Below are positions 28,966 to 38,500 of a DNA stretch of 57,670 bases, one piece after another. Position 1 is the first letter of the stretch; each line of letters opens with the position of its first letter. This DNA comes from Caulobacter sp. S45 (GTDB lineage Bacteria; Pseudomonadota; Alphaproteobacteria; Caulobacterales; Caulobacteraceae): the NCBI RefSeq assembly GCF_903642205.1, contig NZ_CAHJWH010000002.1, positions 1-57,670 on the forward strand. The letters run 5' to 3'. The notes under the pieces are model-generated. The model searched no databases. It had not been told where the DNA came from and saw only the letters and a list, made by a program, of their open reading frames with translations. The position numbers and the translations under genes are program-made.

Positions 28966-29044
28966 CCTCACCCTGAGCTTGTCGAAGGACGAGGCGTCCA
29001 CCGGGCGAGCCACGGCCTCGTCCTTCGACAAGCTCAGGATGAGG
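28966..29044. repeat. long hairpin repeat, 'CCTGAGCTTGTCGAAGGA' type
   Basis: Arms 28966-28995 and 29015-29044 are 30 bases each and match as reverse complements at 29 positions, with a 19-base loop. The core CCTGAGCTTGTCGAAGGA is a very common extragenic palindrome in alphaproteobacteria (general knowledge). It lies between two same-strand genes, so transcripts read through it would form a very stable stem. Confidence 0.75.
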
Positions 29045-29088
29045 CCGAATGAGACGGAAGCGTTTTGGAGCTGAGCAGCCATGACTTG

Positions 29089-30177
29089 CTAGGCGTCGAA
29101 CACGATCATGGACCGCGCCACCTCGCCGCGCTTCATCTCCTCGAAGGCGTCGTTGACCCGCTCCAGCGGCAGGCGGGCGGACACCATCTCGTCCAGCTTC
29201 AGCCGGCCCTGCATGTAGAAGTCGACATAGCGGGGCATGTCCACGGGGAAGCGGTTGGAGCCCATGAAGGAGCCCTGCATCTTCTTCTCCGACAGGAAGT
29301 CGACGCCGCTCAGCTCCACCTTCACGCCGGGCGGGATCATGCCGATGATGGTGGCCGCGCCGCCCCTGCGCAGCATCTTGAAGGCGTCCTCGGCGGTGGC
29401 CTTCAGCCCGATGCACTCGAAGGCGTGGTGCACGCCGCCGCCGGTCAGCTCGCGCACCCGCTTGGCCACATCGCCTTCGGAGGCGTCGATCACGTCGGTG
29501 GCGCCGAACACACGGGCCATCTCCAGCTTGGAGGGCTGGCGGTCGATGGCGATGATGCGGCCGGCGCCGGCGATCAGGGCGCCGTTGAGGGTCGCCAGCC
29601 CCACGCCGCCGCAGCCGATCACCGTCACCGTCTCGCCAGGGCGGACATTGGCGGTGTGGGTCACCGCCCCGATACCGGTGGTGACGGCGCAGCCGATCAG
29701 CGCGGCCCGATCCAGCGGCATGTCCTTGCGGATCGCGGTGCAGGCGTGCTCGTGCACCAGCATGTGCTCGGCGAAGGCCGACAGGTTCAGATACTGGGTC
29801 ATGGACCCGCCGTCCGGCTGGGCCAGGCGCGGCGGCTCGTCCTTACCCCGCTGGGTGTCGGGGCTGGGGCAGAGCGACATGTGTCCGGTGAGGCAGTACT
29901 CGCAGTGGCCGCAATAGGCCGACAGGCAAGTGACCACGTGGTCGCCGACCTTCACCGTGCGAACTTCAGAACCGACCTTCTCCACGATCCCGGCCGCCTC
30001 GTGCCCGAGCACGGTGGGGAGCGCGGTCTTGTAGGACCCTTCGATGAAGTGCAGGTCGGAGTGGCAGACGCCTACGGCCGAGGTGCGGATCAGCACCTCG
30101 CGTGGACCCGGAAGGCCAATCTCCACGTCCTCGATCGAGAGGGGCTGGCCCACGGCGCGCAGGACGGCGGCCTTCAT
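29089..30177 (-). CDS. zinc-dependent alcohol dehydrogenase (class III-like MDR)
   Basis: A 362-residue medium-chain dehydrogenase. Catalytic zinc ligands are in GVCHSDLH, GHEAAG and GCAV. The structural zinc loop is CGHCEYCLTGHMSLC. The nucleotide-binding motif GCGGVGLATLNGA is followed by AIDRQPSKLEMA, favouring NAD. Similar enzymes oxidise alcohols or glutathione/other thiol adducts of aldehydes. The ATG at 30177 (MKAAVLRAVGQP) was chosen over a longer upstream frame. It is divergent from the ACAD/kinase operon, with 182 bases between them. Confidence 0.9.
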   Translation of the reverse strand: MKAAVLRAVGQPLSIEDVEIGLPGPREVLIRTSAVGVCHSDLHFIEGSYKTALPTVLGHEAAGIVEKVGSEVRTVKVGDHVVTCLSAYCGHCEYCLTGHMSLCPSPDTQRGKDEPPRLAQPDGGSMTQYLNLSAFAEHMLVHEHACTAIRKDMPLDRAALIGCAVTTGIGAVTHTANVRPGETVTVIGCGGVGLATLNGALIAGAGRIIAIDRQPSKLEMARVFGATDVIDASEGDVAKRVRELTGGGVHHAFECIGLKATAEDAFKMLRRGGAATIIGMIPPGVKVELSGVDFLSEKKMQGSFMGSNRFPVDMPRYVDFYMQGRLKLDEMVSARLPLERVNDAFEEMKRGEVARSMIVFDA

Positions 30178-30359
30178 CGGTTGGCGCTCCAGAGTGGCTC
30201 GGCGGTTTTCGAGGGTGAGGTATGCGGTTCTGACCGGGCTGGCCAGTCCAAAAGCATGATGTCTGCTTTGGACGGGTTCGGGGTTGTCCAAGCCCTTGCG
30301 CTTGATGGTATGGTGAAGCCCAACCGCGCCAGCCAGAGCCGGCCTGTCGGAGCTTCGCC

Positions 30360-31631
30360 TTGGACTTCACCCTATCCGCCTCCCAGAGCCACTGGCTGAA
30401 GCGCGTGCGCGACTTCATGGATGCGGAGGTCTATCCCGCCCTCGAAGGCGTCCACCATGAGCACCAGGCGGCCGGCGCCGACCGCTGGATCGTGCTGCAG
30501 GGGCTGGAGGCGCTGAAGGCTAAGGCCAAGGCGCAGGGGCTGTGGAACCTGTTCATGCCGCCTTCCGCCACCCACGATGTGGGCGACTATCGCGGCGCGG
30601 GCCTGACCAATCTGGACTACGCCCTGTGCGCCCAGGAGATGGGGCGCGCCCAGCACGCCTCCGAAGTGTTCAACTGCTCCGCCCCCGACACCGGCAACAT
30701 GGAGGTGCTGCACTTCTACGGGACGGACGCCCAGAAGGACCGCTGGCTGAAGCCGTTGATGGCCGGCGAGATCCGCTCCGCCTTCCTGATGACCGAGCCC
30801 GAGGTCGCCTCGTCGGACGCCACCAACATCACCACCTCGATCCGGCGCGACGGCGACGAATACGTCATCAACGGACGCAAGTGGTGGTCGTCAGGCGTCG
30901 GCGATCCGCGCTGCAAGGTCGCCATCGTCATGGGCAAGACCGACCCGGACGCCGCTCGTCACAAGCAGCAGTCCCAGATCCTGGTGCCGCTCGACGCCCC
31001 GGGCGTCGAGGTGGTCCGCATGCTGCCCGTCTTCGGCTACGACGACGCCCCCCACGGCCATGCCGAGGTAATCCTGCGCGACGTGCGCGTACCTGTGGAC
31101 AACCTGCTGCTCGGCGAAGGCCGCGGCTTCGAGATCGCCCAGGGGCGGCTGGGGCCGGGCCGCATCCACCATTGCATGAGGACGCTGGGAACCGCCGAGG
31201 TGGCGCTGGAGAAGATGTGCAAGCGGCTGCTCACCCGCACCGCCTTCGGCAAGCGCATCTCCGAACAGTCCGTCTGGGAGCAGCGGATCGCCGAGGCCCG
31301 CATGGACATCGAGATGACCCGCCTGCTGTGCCTGAAGGCCGCCGACGCCATGGACAAGGTCGGCAACAAGGGCGCCCAGCTGGAGATCGCCATGATCAAG
31401 GTGGCCGCCCCCCGCGCCGCCCTGAAGATCATCGACGACGCCATCCAGGCGCACGGCGGCGGCGGCGTCTCCGACGACTTCGGCCTGGCCAAGAGCTACG
31501 CCGGCATCCGCACCCTGCGCCTCGCCGACGGGCCGGACGAGGTGCACAACCGGGCGATCGCGCGGCTGGAGTTCCGCCGCTACACCAACGCTCCTGAAAG
31601 CGTGCCGCAGCAGGCGGCCGCCGCCGAATGA
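30360..31631 (+). CDS. acyl-CoA dehydrogenase of the ACAD10/11 (LvaC-like) type
   Basis: A 423-residue flavoprotein. Motifs include [17 protein letters not shown] and RWGW-type substitutions seen in ACAD10/11 relatives. At the usual catalytic base position it reads [17 protein letters not shown], with Asp in place of the Glu of YEG. That swap is characteristic of the ACAD10/11 and LvaC group, which acts on 4-phosphorylated acyl-CoAs. No ATG fits; TTG at 30360 with GGAG upstream opens the conserved [19 protein letters not shown]. The stop overlaps the kinase-like gene by four bases (ATGA). Confidence 0.88.
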   Translation: MDFTLSASQSHWLKRVRDFMDAEVYPALEGVHHEHQAAGADRWIVLQGLEALKAKAKAQGLWNLFMPPSATHDVGDYRGAGLTNLDYALCAQEMGRAQHASEVFNCSAPDTGNMEVLHFYGTDAQKDRWLKPLMAGEIRSAFLMTEPEVASSDATNITTSIRRDGDEYVINGRKWWSSGVGDPRCKVAIVMGKTDPDAARHKQQSQILVPLDAPGVEVVRMLPVFGYDDAPHGHAEVILRDVRVPVDNLLLGEGRGFEIAQGRLGPGRIHHCMRTLGTAEVALEKMCKRLLTRTAFGKRISEQSVWEQRIAEARMDIEMTRLLCLKAADAMDKVGNKGAQLEIAMIKVAAPRAALKIIDDAIQAHGGGGVSDDFGLAKSYAGIRTLRLADGPDEVHNRAIARLEFRRYTNAPESVPQQAAAAE

Positions 31632-32695
31632 GCGAAGCGCTGGCCGACGCCTTCTCCGGCGTGAAGCCGGTGGAGGCCCGTCATCAGTTCGACGAGGCGG
31701 CGCTGGCGCGCTGGATGGACGCGCACGTGGACGGTTACGCCGGCCCGCTGCAGGTTTTCCAGTTCAAGGGCGGCCAGTCCAACCCGACCTACCGGCTGGA
31801 GACGCCCCGCCAGGCCTATGTGCTCCGCCGCAAGCCGTTCGGGACGCTGCTGCCCTCGGCCCACGCGGTGGACCGGGAGTTCAGGCTGATCGCAGCCCTG
31901 AACAAGGTCAACTTCGCCGTCCCCCATGCCTATGCGCTCTGCGAGGACGCCTCGGTGATCGGCGCGGTGTTCTACGTCATGGAGGCGGTGGAGGGTGCGA
32001 TTCACTGGGACGGCGCCCTGCCTGGCCTCACTCCGGAGGCCCGGCGCAAGGTCTACGAGGCCATGATCACCACCCTGGCGACCCTGCACCAGGTGGATTA
32101 CGCCGCGATCGGCCTCGGCGACTACGGCCGCCCCGGCAACTACTTCGCCCGCCAGGTGGAGCGCTGGACCCGGCAGTACCGCGCCTCGGAGACCGACCGG
32201 ATCGAGGCGGCCGAAAAGCTGATGGAGTGGCTGCCCCGCACGGTGCCGGAGCAGGCCGGTACGTCGATCGTCCACGGCGACTACCGGCTGGACAACATGA
32301 TCATGGCCCCCTCCGGCGACCGGGTGGCGGCGGTGCTGGACTGGGAGCTGTCGACGCTCGGCGACCCCCTGGCAGACTTTTCCTACACGCTGATGAACTG
32401 GGAGATGCCGCACGATGGCCGCAGCGGCCTGGGCGGGCTCGACCTGCCCGCGCTCGGCATCCCGTCGCGCGACAAGGCGGCGGCGCTCTACTGCCGGCTG
32501 ACGGGGCGGGACGCCATGCCGGCGCTGGACTGGTACTTCGCCTACAACCTGTTCCGCCTGGTGGGCATCCTGCAGGGCATCGGCGGCCGGGTGCGCGACG
32601 GCACCGCCGCCAGCCCCCGGGCGGCCGAGATGGCGGCGCGCGCGCCCCGGCTGGCGGAGGCCGCCTGGGGCTTCGCCGTGAGGGCGGGGGCCTGA
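31628..32695 (+). CDS. aminoglycoside-phosphotransferase-like kinase (ACAD10/11 N-domain / LvaA type)
   Basis: A 355-residue APH-fold protein. It has the catalytic loop [11 protein letters not shown] and the metal motif [16 protein letters not shown], which match the kinase domain of ACAD10/11 and bacterial LvaA. The ATG overlaps the dehydrogenase stop. In the levulinate pathway such a kinase phosphorylates the 4-hydroxyl of 4-hydroxyacyl-CoA, and the partner dehydrogenase then removes the phosphate. Gene pairing here suggests the same chemistry; drug resistance is unlikely. Two SDR genes follow. Confidence 0.87.
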   Translation: MSEALADAFSGVKPVEARHQFDEAALARWMDAHVDGYAGPLQVFQFKGGQSNPTYRLETPRQAYVLRRKPFGTLLPSAHAVDREFRLIAALNKVNFAVPHAYALCEDASVIGAVFYVMEAVEGAIHWDGALPGLTPEARRKVYEAMITTLATLHQVDYAAIGLGDYGRPGNYFARQVERWTRQYRASETDRIEAAEKLMEWLPRTVPEQAGTSIVHGDYRLDNMIMAPSGDRVAAVLDWELSTLGDPLADFSYTLMNWEMPHDGRSGLGGLDLPALGIPSRDKAAALYCRLTGRDAMPALDWYFAYNLFRLVGILQGIGGRVRDGTAASPRAAEMAARAPRLAEAAWGFAVRAGA

Positions 32696-32705
32696 AGGAA
32701 CCAAG

Positions 32706-33488
32706 ATGCAGCTGAGCGGCAAGATCGTGGTCGTCACCGGCGCCGCCCAGGGCATCGGGCGCGCGCTCTGCGAACGCTTCCATGCCGAGGGTGCGGCCAA
32801 GGTGATCGCCGCCGACCTGAACATCGACGGCGCAGCGGAGACGGCCGACCGGGTGGGCGGCTCCGCCTTCGCCTGCGACGTCTCCCAGGCGGACGAGGTC
32901 GCCGCCATGGTGGAGAAGGTCCAGGCTGACGTGGGCGTGATCGACCTCTACGCCTCCAACGCCGGCGTCCTGGCGCGCGACCCCGACTTCAAGGACGCGT
33001 CTTCCGCCTCGGAGGAGGATTGGGCGCGATCCTGGGGCGTCAACGTCATGGGCCATGTTCACGCTGTGCGCGCCCTGCTGCCGGCCTGGCGCGAACGGCG
33101 CGAGGGCTACTTCCTGGCCACCGTCTCGGCCGCGGGCCTGCTGAGTCAGGTGGGCAGCGCCACCTATTCGACCACCAAGCACGCGGCGCTCGGCTTCTGC
33201 GAGCACCTCGCCATCACCCACAAGGACGACGGCATCAAGGTCTCGGCCCTCTGTCCCCAGGGGGTGGATACCGCTATGGCGCGCGGCGCGGACGCCAGGA
33301 CGCCCGCCCTGCTGGACGGTCTGCTCAGCCTGGAGACGGTGGCGGAGTCCGTCGTCCAGGGCCTGGCCGCCGAACAGTTCCTGATCCTGCCCCATCCCCA
33401 GGTCGCCCAGTACATGCTGAACAAGGCGACGAACTACGACCGCTGGTTAGGCGGCATGGTCAAGCTGCGCCGCGCGACAGGGTGGTGA
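32706..33488 (+). CDS. short-chain dehydrogenase/reductase (SDR)
   Basis: A 260-residue classical SDR. The NAD(P) motif TGAAQGIGRAL is at about residues 12-22, with NAG and the catalytic Ser and Tyr-X3-Lys in GSATYSTTKHAALG. The ATG has AAGGAACC upstream and lies 10 bases after the kinase gene, so it belongs to the same operon. It probably oxidises a hydroxyacyl intermediate; the substrate is unknown. Confidence 0.9.
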   Translation: MQLSGKIVVVTGAAQGIGRALCERFHAEGAAKVIAADLNIDGAAETADRVGGSAFACDVSQADEVAAMVEKVQADVGVIDLYASNAGVLARDPDFKDASSASEEDWARSWGVNVMGHVHAVRALLPAWRERREGYFLATVSAAGLLSQVGSATYSTTKHAALGFCEHLAITHKDDGIKVSALCPQGVDTAMARGADARTPALLDGLLSLETVAESVVQGLAAEQFLILPHPQVAQYMLNKATNYDRWLGGMVKLRRATGW

Positions 33489-33498
33489 GCCGTCGTGC

Positions 33499-33609
33499 TG
33501 CGTGCTTCGAGACGCCCTTCGGGCTCCTCAGCATGACGAAGGTTTATGCAATCCACCCCCGCTCGTCATCCTGAGGAGCGGGCCTATGGCCCGCGTCTCG
33601 AAGGACGCA
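33499..33609. repeat. inverted repeat, 'cgtcatcctgaggag' type
   Basis: Arms 33499-33539 and 33563-33609 pair as reverse complements except for a variable inner hairpin tip (CCCTTCGGG versus CGGGCCTATGGCCCG). The core GTCATCCTGAGGAG...CGTCTCGAAGGACGCA is another common extragenic repeat of this lineage. It lies between the two SDR genes, so it may split or attenuate the transcript. Confidence 0.7.
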
Positions 33610-33641
33610 GGCCCTCGACAGCCAGTAGGAACCCCGTCGCC

Positions 33642-34427
33642 ATGTCCCTGTTCGACCTGACCGGCAAGGTGGCCGTCGTCACCGGCTCCTCCCGCGGCAT
33701 CGGCAAGGCGATCGCGCACCGCATGGCCGAGCAGGGAGCGCGGGTGGTGATCTCGTCGCGCAAGCAGGACGCCTGCCAGGCCGTCGCCGACGAGATCAAC
33801 GCGGCCTTCGGCCCCGATCGGGCGGTGGCGATCGCCGCCAGCATCTCGCACAAGGAGGCGCTGGCCCAGCTGGTCACCCAGACGAATGACACGCTCGGCC
33901 CGATCGACGTGATGGTCTGCAACGCCGCCAGCAATCCTTATTACGGGCCAATGGCCGGCATCTCCGACGACCAGTTCCGCAAGATCATGGACAACAACAT
34001 CCTGTCCAACCACTGGCTGGTCCAGCTGGTCGCGCCGCAGATGGTGGAGCGCGGCGACGGCGCAATCATCATCGTCTCCTCCATCGGCGGGCTGAAGTCC
34101 TCCACCGTCATCGGCGCCTACAACGTGTCAAAGGCCGCCGACATGCAGCTGGCCAGGAACTACGCCGACGAGTACGGCCCCCACAACGTGCGGGTGAACT
34201 GCATCGCGCCGGGCCTGATCCGCACCGACTTCGCCAAGGCGCTGTGGGAGAACCCCGCCACCCTGAAGTCCGCCACCGCCTCCACCCCTCTGCGCCGGAT
34301 CGGCGAGCCGGACGAGATCGCGGGCGCGGCGGTGTTCCTGGCTTCGGACGCGGGGCGTTTCACCACCGGCCACGTGCTGGTGGTGGACGGCGGCCAGACC
34401 ATCTCCAGCGGCGGGGCGATCGGGTGA
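33642..34427 (+). CDS. short-chain dehydrogenase/reductase (SDR)
   Basis: A 261-residue classical SDR. It has TGSSRGIGKAIAHRMAEQ at the N-terminus, NAAS, the catalytic Ser and YNVSKAAD, and a C-terminal FLASDAGRFTTGHVLVVDGGQT. It resembles the DHRS4/FabG-like group that acts on 3-oxoacyl or ketone substrates. The ATG at 33642 lies 12 bases after AGGA. The stop abuts the quinone oxidoreductase gene, with an overlapping GTGA, so the two are likely coupled. Confidence 0.9.
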   Translation: MSLFDLTGKVAVVTGSSRGIGKAIAHRMAEQGARVVISSRKQDACQAVADEINAAFGPDRAVAIAASISHKEALAQLVTQTNDTLGPIDVMVCNAASNPYYGPMAGISDDQFRKIMDNNILSNHWLVQLVAPQMVERGDGAIIIVSSIGGLKSSTVIGAYNVSKAADMQLARNYADEYGPHNVRVNCIAPGLIRTDFAKALWENPATLKSATASTPLRRIGEPDEIAGAAVFLASDAGRFTTGHVLVVDGGQTISSGGAIG

Positions 34428-34432
34428 GCACG

Positions 34433-35434
34433 ATGAAGGCCCTCCTCAGCAAGGCGCCCGGCGGGCCCGACACCCTGGTCATCGAGGATCTGCCGACGCC
34501 TGAGCCCGGCCCCGGCGAGGTCCGCATCAAGGTGGCCGCCTGCGGGATCAACTTCCCCGACAGCCTGATCATCGAAGACAGATACCAGGTGAAGCCGCCC
34601 CGGCCCTTCTCGCCGGGCGCGGAGGTGTCCGGCGTGGTGGACGCCGTCGGAGAAGGCGTCGCGACGGTCTCGGCCGGCGACCGGGTGATCGGCTCGGCGG
34701 CCTATGGCGGTCTTTCGGAGATGATGGTTGTCCCGGCGAGCCGCTGCCTGCCCATGCCCGACGGCATGCCCTTCGAGACCGCCGCCGCCTTCACCATGAC
34801 CTACGGCACCTCCTACCACGCCCTGAAGCAGCGCGGCCGTCTACAGCCCGACCAGACCCTGCTGGTGCTAGGCGCCGCGGGCGGGGTGGGGCTGGCGGCG
34901 GTGGAGATCGGCAAGGCGTTCGGCGCGCGCGTGATCGCTGCGGTCTCCTCCGACGAGAAGGCGGCGATGGCGAAGGCGCACGGCGCGGACGCCACGGTGG
35001 TCTATCCTCACGGCCCCTTCGACAAGGACGGGCTGAAGGCGTTGTCGGCCCAGTTCAAGGACGCGGTCGGAGCCGAAGGCGCCCACGTGATCTACGATCC
35101 CGTCGGCGGCGACTATGCGGAGCCCGCGCTGCGGGCCATCGCCTGGGAAGGCCGGTTCCTGGTGGTCGGCTTCCCGGCCGGCATTCCCAAGCTGCCGCTG
35201 AACCTCACCCTGCTCAAGGGCTGCGACATCTGCGGCGTGTTCTGGGGCGCCTTCGTGGCCCGCGATCCCAAGGCGCACCAAGCCAATGTCGCGCAGATGA
35301 TGTCGCTCTACGCCGAGGGGAAGCTCCGCCCCGAGGTGTCCCAGACCTTCCCTTTCGTCCGGGCCGCCGAGGCGATCCGTGTGCTGGCCGAGCGGCGGGC
35401 CCTGGGCAAGGTCGTGGTCCGGATGGGCGGATAG
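34433..35434 (+). CDS. NADPH:quinone oxidoreductase-like MDR protein
   Basis: A 333-residue zinc-free medium-chain reductase with N-terminal GroES-like fold (PGEVRIKVAACGINFPDSLI), nucleotide motif VLGAAGGVGLAAVEIGKAFGA and YDPVGG. These enzymes reduce quinones or enones with NADPH. The start may instead be the in-frame GTG at 34424, which overlaps the SDR stop; ATG at 34433 is preferred because MKALLSKAPGG is the usual N-terminus. It closes the plus-strand catabolic operon and ends two bases from a convergent gene. Confidence 0.88.
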   Translation: MKALLSKAPGGPDTLVIEDLPTPEPGPGEVRIKVAACGINFPDSLIIEDRYQVKPPRPFSPGAEVSGVVDAVGEGVATVSAGDRVIGSAAYGGLSEMMVVPASRCLPMPDGMPFETAAAFTMTYGTSYHALKQRGRLQPDQTLLVLGAAGGVGLAAVEIGKAFGARVIAAVSSDEKAAMAKAHGADATVVYPHGPFDKDGLKALSAQFKDAVGAEGAHVIYDPVGGDYAEPALRAIAWEGRFLVVGFPAGIPKLPLNLTLLKGCDICGVFWGAFVARDPKAHQANVAQMMSLYAEGKLRPEVSQTFPFVRAAEAIRVLAERRALGKVVVRMGG

Positions 35435-35436
35435 CG

Positions 35437-35982
35437 TCAGTTCAGCAGGCGCGTTCCGGTCGGTGCGCTTGGCCGGTGCGGCGGCGGCCATGACCGGGAG
35501 TCGTTGGGCGGTCTTCCTGCGCCGATGTCTTCAGCCAGGGTGTTGAAGGCCGCATCCGCATCGCCCCAAGTGGTGAAGTTGACCTCGTCGCGCAGCTGGG
35601 TCTCGAAGAATCGGTAACGGATGGGCAGGCGCGACCCGTCCGCCAGCACGACCTCACCGGTGATGGCCGCGCCGCCAAGCCCGAAACTGCCGGCGTTCAG
35701 CGACGTGCTGAGCCCAAGTTCGCGCGAGGTCGGCCGGTTCGGCTGGATGTCCTGGATCACCAGATGCACCTGAAGCGGCGCCTTGTGGCTCCGGGCTATG
35801 GCCTGCTCCACCTCGTGCTGCAGCTCAAGCCGCTGTCCGTCGAGCTCAGCCTGCCCGAGGTCCGCCGTCCGCGCCTGCACGGCGGGCCCGAGGCGGACAT
35901 CCACGCTGGACGATTGCGCGAAGGCCGCGGATTCGACGGCGGACAAGATTATGACGGAGGCGAACAAGGCGATGGGTCTCAT
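35437..35982 (-). CDS. secreted protein of unknown function
   Basis: A 181-residue protein with a clear signal peptide (about residues 1-22, VESAAFAQ), so it is periplasmic or exported. Residues about 75-150 contain a beta-rich stretch (GAAITGEVVLADGSRLPIRY) and a short helix (WGDADAAFNTLAEDIG). The end is Pro/Arg-rich. I do not recognise the family. It is divergent from metF and shares its 131-base upstream region. In many alphaproteobacteria an ArsR-type regulator sits at this position, but this protein has no DNA-binding motif. Confidence 0.65.
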   Translation of the reverse strand: MRPIALFASVIILSAVESAAFAQSSSVDVRLGPAVQARTADLGQAELDGQRLELQHEVEQAIARSHKAPLQVHLVIQDIQPNRPTSRELGLSTSLNAGSFGLGGAAITGEVVLADGSRLPIRYRFFETQLRDEVNFTTWGDADAAFNTLAEDIGAGRPPNDSRSWPPPHRPSAPTGTRLLN

Positions 35983-36038
35983 GCAGTTTGAACCCTATGG
36001 GCTTCCGGCAGGTTCCACCGGCCAAGCCTGCGGTCGGA

Positions 36039-36080
36039 TTGACCCCTCGCCGGGCGGGGGATATAAGGATATCCTTATAT
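36039..36080 (+). promoter_or_regulatory. metF promoter with palindromic operator (SahR-like)
   Basis: TTGACC at 36039-36044, a 17-base spacer and TATAAG at 36062-36067 form a good sigma-70 promoter. The -10 lies inside a perfect 20-bp palindrome, ATATAAGGATATCCTTATAT (36061-36080), in otherwise GC-rich DNA. It resembles the AT-rich palindromes bound by SahR, the ArsR-family SAH sensor controlling methionine-cycle genes in proteobacteria. Binding here would block RNA polymerase. The metF ATG is 33 bases downstream. Confidence 0.75.
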
Positions 36081-36113
36081 GATTACCTCGTCCTTTTAAC
36101 ATCCGGTTCGGTC

Positions 36114-37028
36114 ATGCAGGTCCAGCCCTCGCCGTCCCGGCCGGCCCTCGCTCCCGTGGGGGCCGTGCGGCCGCGGGTCTCGTTCGAGTTCTTCCCGCCC
36201 AAGACCCCGGAGTTGGAGGCCCAGCTCTGGCGCGCCGTCGATCGGCTGGCGCCGCTGGATCCCACCTTCGTCTCGGTCACCTACGGGGCCGGCGGCTCCA
36301 CGCGGGAACGCACGCTCGGCGTCCTGCGCCGGATGCTGGCCGAGACACGGCTTAAGCCCGCCGCCCACCTGACCTGCGTCTCCGCCACTCGGGCGGAGGT
36401 GGACCAGGTGGTGCGCGACTACTGGGCGGCCGGGGTACGCCACATCGTGGCGCTGCGCGGCGACCCGCCGGGCCAGCTCGGCGGCGCCTACCAGCCGGGA
36501 CCGGACAGCTATCGCAACGCCTGCGAGCTGGCGGCCGGCATCAGCGCCATCGCGCCCTTCGAGATCAGCGTCGCCGCCTATCCGGAGAAGCATCCCGAGA
36601 GCCCCTCCATGCTGCAGGACATCGACGCCCTGAAGGCCAAGGTGGACTCAGGCGCGACCCGCGCGATCACCCAGTTCTTCCTGGACACCGAAGCCTTCTA
36701 CCGCTTCGTCGACCGGGTGCGGAAGGCTGGGATCAACATCCCGATCCTGCCCGGCGTGATGCCGGTGACCAGCGTCAAGGGCCTGAAGCGCATGGCCGAG
36801 ATCGCCTGCGCCCACATCCCTGCCTCCATCGCCAAGGTGTTCGAGGGCCTGGACGCCGATCCGGACACGCGCAGCCTGGTGGCCGCGACGGTCGCCAGCG
36901 AGATGTGCCAGGAGCTGGTGGGCCAGGGGTTCTCGGAGCTGCATTTCTACACCCTGAACCGGGCCGAGCTGGTCTACGCAGTCTGCCGCATGCTGGGCGT
37001 CACCACACCCGCAGCCGAGGCCGCATGA
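36114..37028 (+). CDS. metF: 5,10-methylenetetrahydrofolate reductase
   Basis: A 304-residue FAD-dependent TIM-barrel enzyme that reduces methylene-THF to methyl-THF, the methyl donor for MetH. Family blocks are [48 protein letters not shown] and [14 protein letters not shown]. The ATG at 36114 was chosen because the promoter and operator lie just upstream; a longer open frame runs through them. The stop overlaps the start of the MetH N-part (ATGA). Confidence 0.96.
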   Translation: MQVQPSPSRPALAPVGAVRPRVSFEFFPPKTPELEAQLWRAVDRLAPLDPTFVSVTYGAGGSTRERTLGVLRRMLAETRLKPAAHLTCVSATRAEVDQVVRDYWAAGVRHIVALRGDPPGQLGGAYQPGPDSYRNACELAAGISAIAPFEISVAAYPEKHPESPSMLQDIDALKAKVDSGATRAITQFFLDTEAFYRFVDRVRKAGINIPILPGVMPVTSVKGLKRMAEIACAHIPASIAKVFEGLDADPDTRSLVAATVASEMCQELVGQGFSELHFYTLNRAELVYAVCRMLGVTTPAAEAA

Positions 37029-38086
37029 GGCGCGCCGACCGCATCGCGGCGCTGAAGGCCGCCGCCCATGATCGCATCCTGATCCTGGACGGCGCCGCGG
37101 GCTCCATGTTCCAGCAACGCAAGCTGACCGAAGCGGACTTCCGCGGGGCCCGCTTCGCCGACCATCCGAGCCCCTTGCAGGGCGACAACGACCTGCTCTG
37201 CGTCACCCGGCCGGACGTGGTAGGCGAGCTGCACGACGCCTATCTGGCCGCCGGCGCCGACATCGTGGCCACCAACACCTTCAACGCCACCTCGATCAGC
37301 CAGGCGGACTACGCGCTGGAGGCGGCGGTGATGGACATCAACGCCTGCGCGGCCCGCCTGGCGCGGGAGGCGGCCGACCGCTGGACCGCCAAGAGCCCGG
37401 ACCGGCCGCGCTATGTCGCCGGCTCCATCGGGCCGCTCTCGCGCACCCTGTCCATCTCCCCGGACGTGAACGATCCGTCCAAACGGGCGGTGACCTTCGA
37501 CGAGGTCTACCACGCCTATCGCGAGCAGGCCCTGGCGCTGCACGCGGGCGATGTGGACATCTTCCTGGTGGAGACGGTGTTCGACACCCTGAACGCCAAG
37601 GCCGCCATCAAGGCGATCCTGGACCTGGAGGACGACGGAATGGAGCCCCTGCCGATCTGGGTCTCCGGCACCATCACCGACCGGTCGGGCCGCACCCTGT
37701 CGGGCCAGACCGTGGAGGCCTTCTGGAACTCCATCCGCCATGCCCGCCCTTTTGCGGTGGGGCTGAACTGCGCCCTGGGCGCCGAGCTGATGCGCCCGCA
37801 CGTGGCCGAGCTCTCGAGGCTGGCCGACTGCCTGGTCTCCGCCTATCCCAACGCCGGCCTTCCGAACGCCTTCGGCGAGTACGACGAGCAGCCGCACGAG
37901 ACCGCCTGCCAGCTGGAGGAGTGGGCGGCGAGCGGCATCGTCAACATCCTGGGCGGCTGCTGCGGCACCACGCCAGACCACATCGCCCACATAGCCCAGT
38001 CGGTAGCCGGCAAGCGTCCCCGCGCTCCGGTGAAGCGGCCTGTCGCCATGCGCCTGTCAGGGTTGGAGCCGTTCGAGCTGGCATGA
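37025..38086 (+). CDS. metH: methionine synthase, homocysteine-binding part (split MetH, N-terminal unit)
   Basis: A 353-residue protein equal to the first module of E. coli MetH. It binds zinc and homocysteine. The zinc ligands are Cys249 (GLNCALG) and Cys312-Cys313 (GGCCGTTP). Other landmarks are [11 protein letters not shown] and [14 protein letters not shown]. The folate, cobalamin and activation modules are on the separate gene at 38501. Split MetH is known in Caulobacter and relatives. It starts inside the metF stop codon and is followed seven bases later by a small unknown gene. Confidence 0.94.
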   Translation: MRRADRIAALKAAAHDRILILDGAAGSMFQQRKLTEADFRGARFADHPSPLQGDNDLLCVTRPDVVGELHDAYLAAGADIVATNTFNATSISQADYALEAAVMDINACAARLAREAADRWTAKSPDRPRYVAGSIGPLSRTLSISPDVNDPSKRAVTFDEVYHAYREQALALHAGDVDIFLVETVFDTLNAKAAIKAILDLEDDGMEPLPIWVSGTITDRSGRTLSGQTVEAFWNSIRHARPFAVGLNCALGAELMRPHVAELSRLADCLVSAYPNAGLPNAFGEYDEQPHETACQLEEWAASGIVNILGGCCGTTPDHIAHIAQSVAGKRPRAPVKRPVAMRLSGLEPFELA

Positions 38087-38093
38087 CCGCGTC

Positions 38094-38500
38094 GTGACGG
38101 TCAGCCGCCCTGATCCCAAGCTCGCCCTGTCCCAGGTCGAGGTCGAGGCACTGCGCACTTTGCGCGCCCGGCTGAACAAGCCGGCGGTGAGCGACGCCGC
38201 CTCCGCCACCCTCGGCCGCGCCTTCTTCCAGGTGATCGCCCGCTCCGACCTCGAACCCGCCGCCGACTCCGCGGGTCTCACCGTGATTGAGGCCACCCTG
38301 GGCCGCGCGCCGGCCACGATTTTGGACGCGGTGCATGGCGCCGGCATGGCCAACCTGCGCGTGATCCTCGGCGTGCTGTACAAGCGCCTGACCTCAAGCC
38401 CCGCCGACTGGCGTGCGCTGCAAACGGCTGGGGCGCCCCAGGCGGTGATCTCTCGCCGCCTCCAGCTCGCCGGCCGCGAGCCCGATCCGATTGCAAGCGC

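Noticed and set aside
31628-32695. Antibiotic resistance by the aminoglycoside-phosphotransferase-like protein
   Set aside because: It is coupled to an ACAD10/11-type dehydrogenase and carries the kinase-domain pattern of that group, so a metabolic role is far more likely.
35988-36113. Longer metF starting at 35988
   Set aside because: It would run through the promoter and palindromic operator; family-type sequence begins only after the ATG at 36114.
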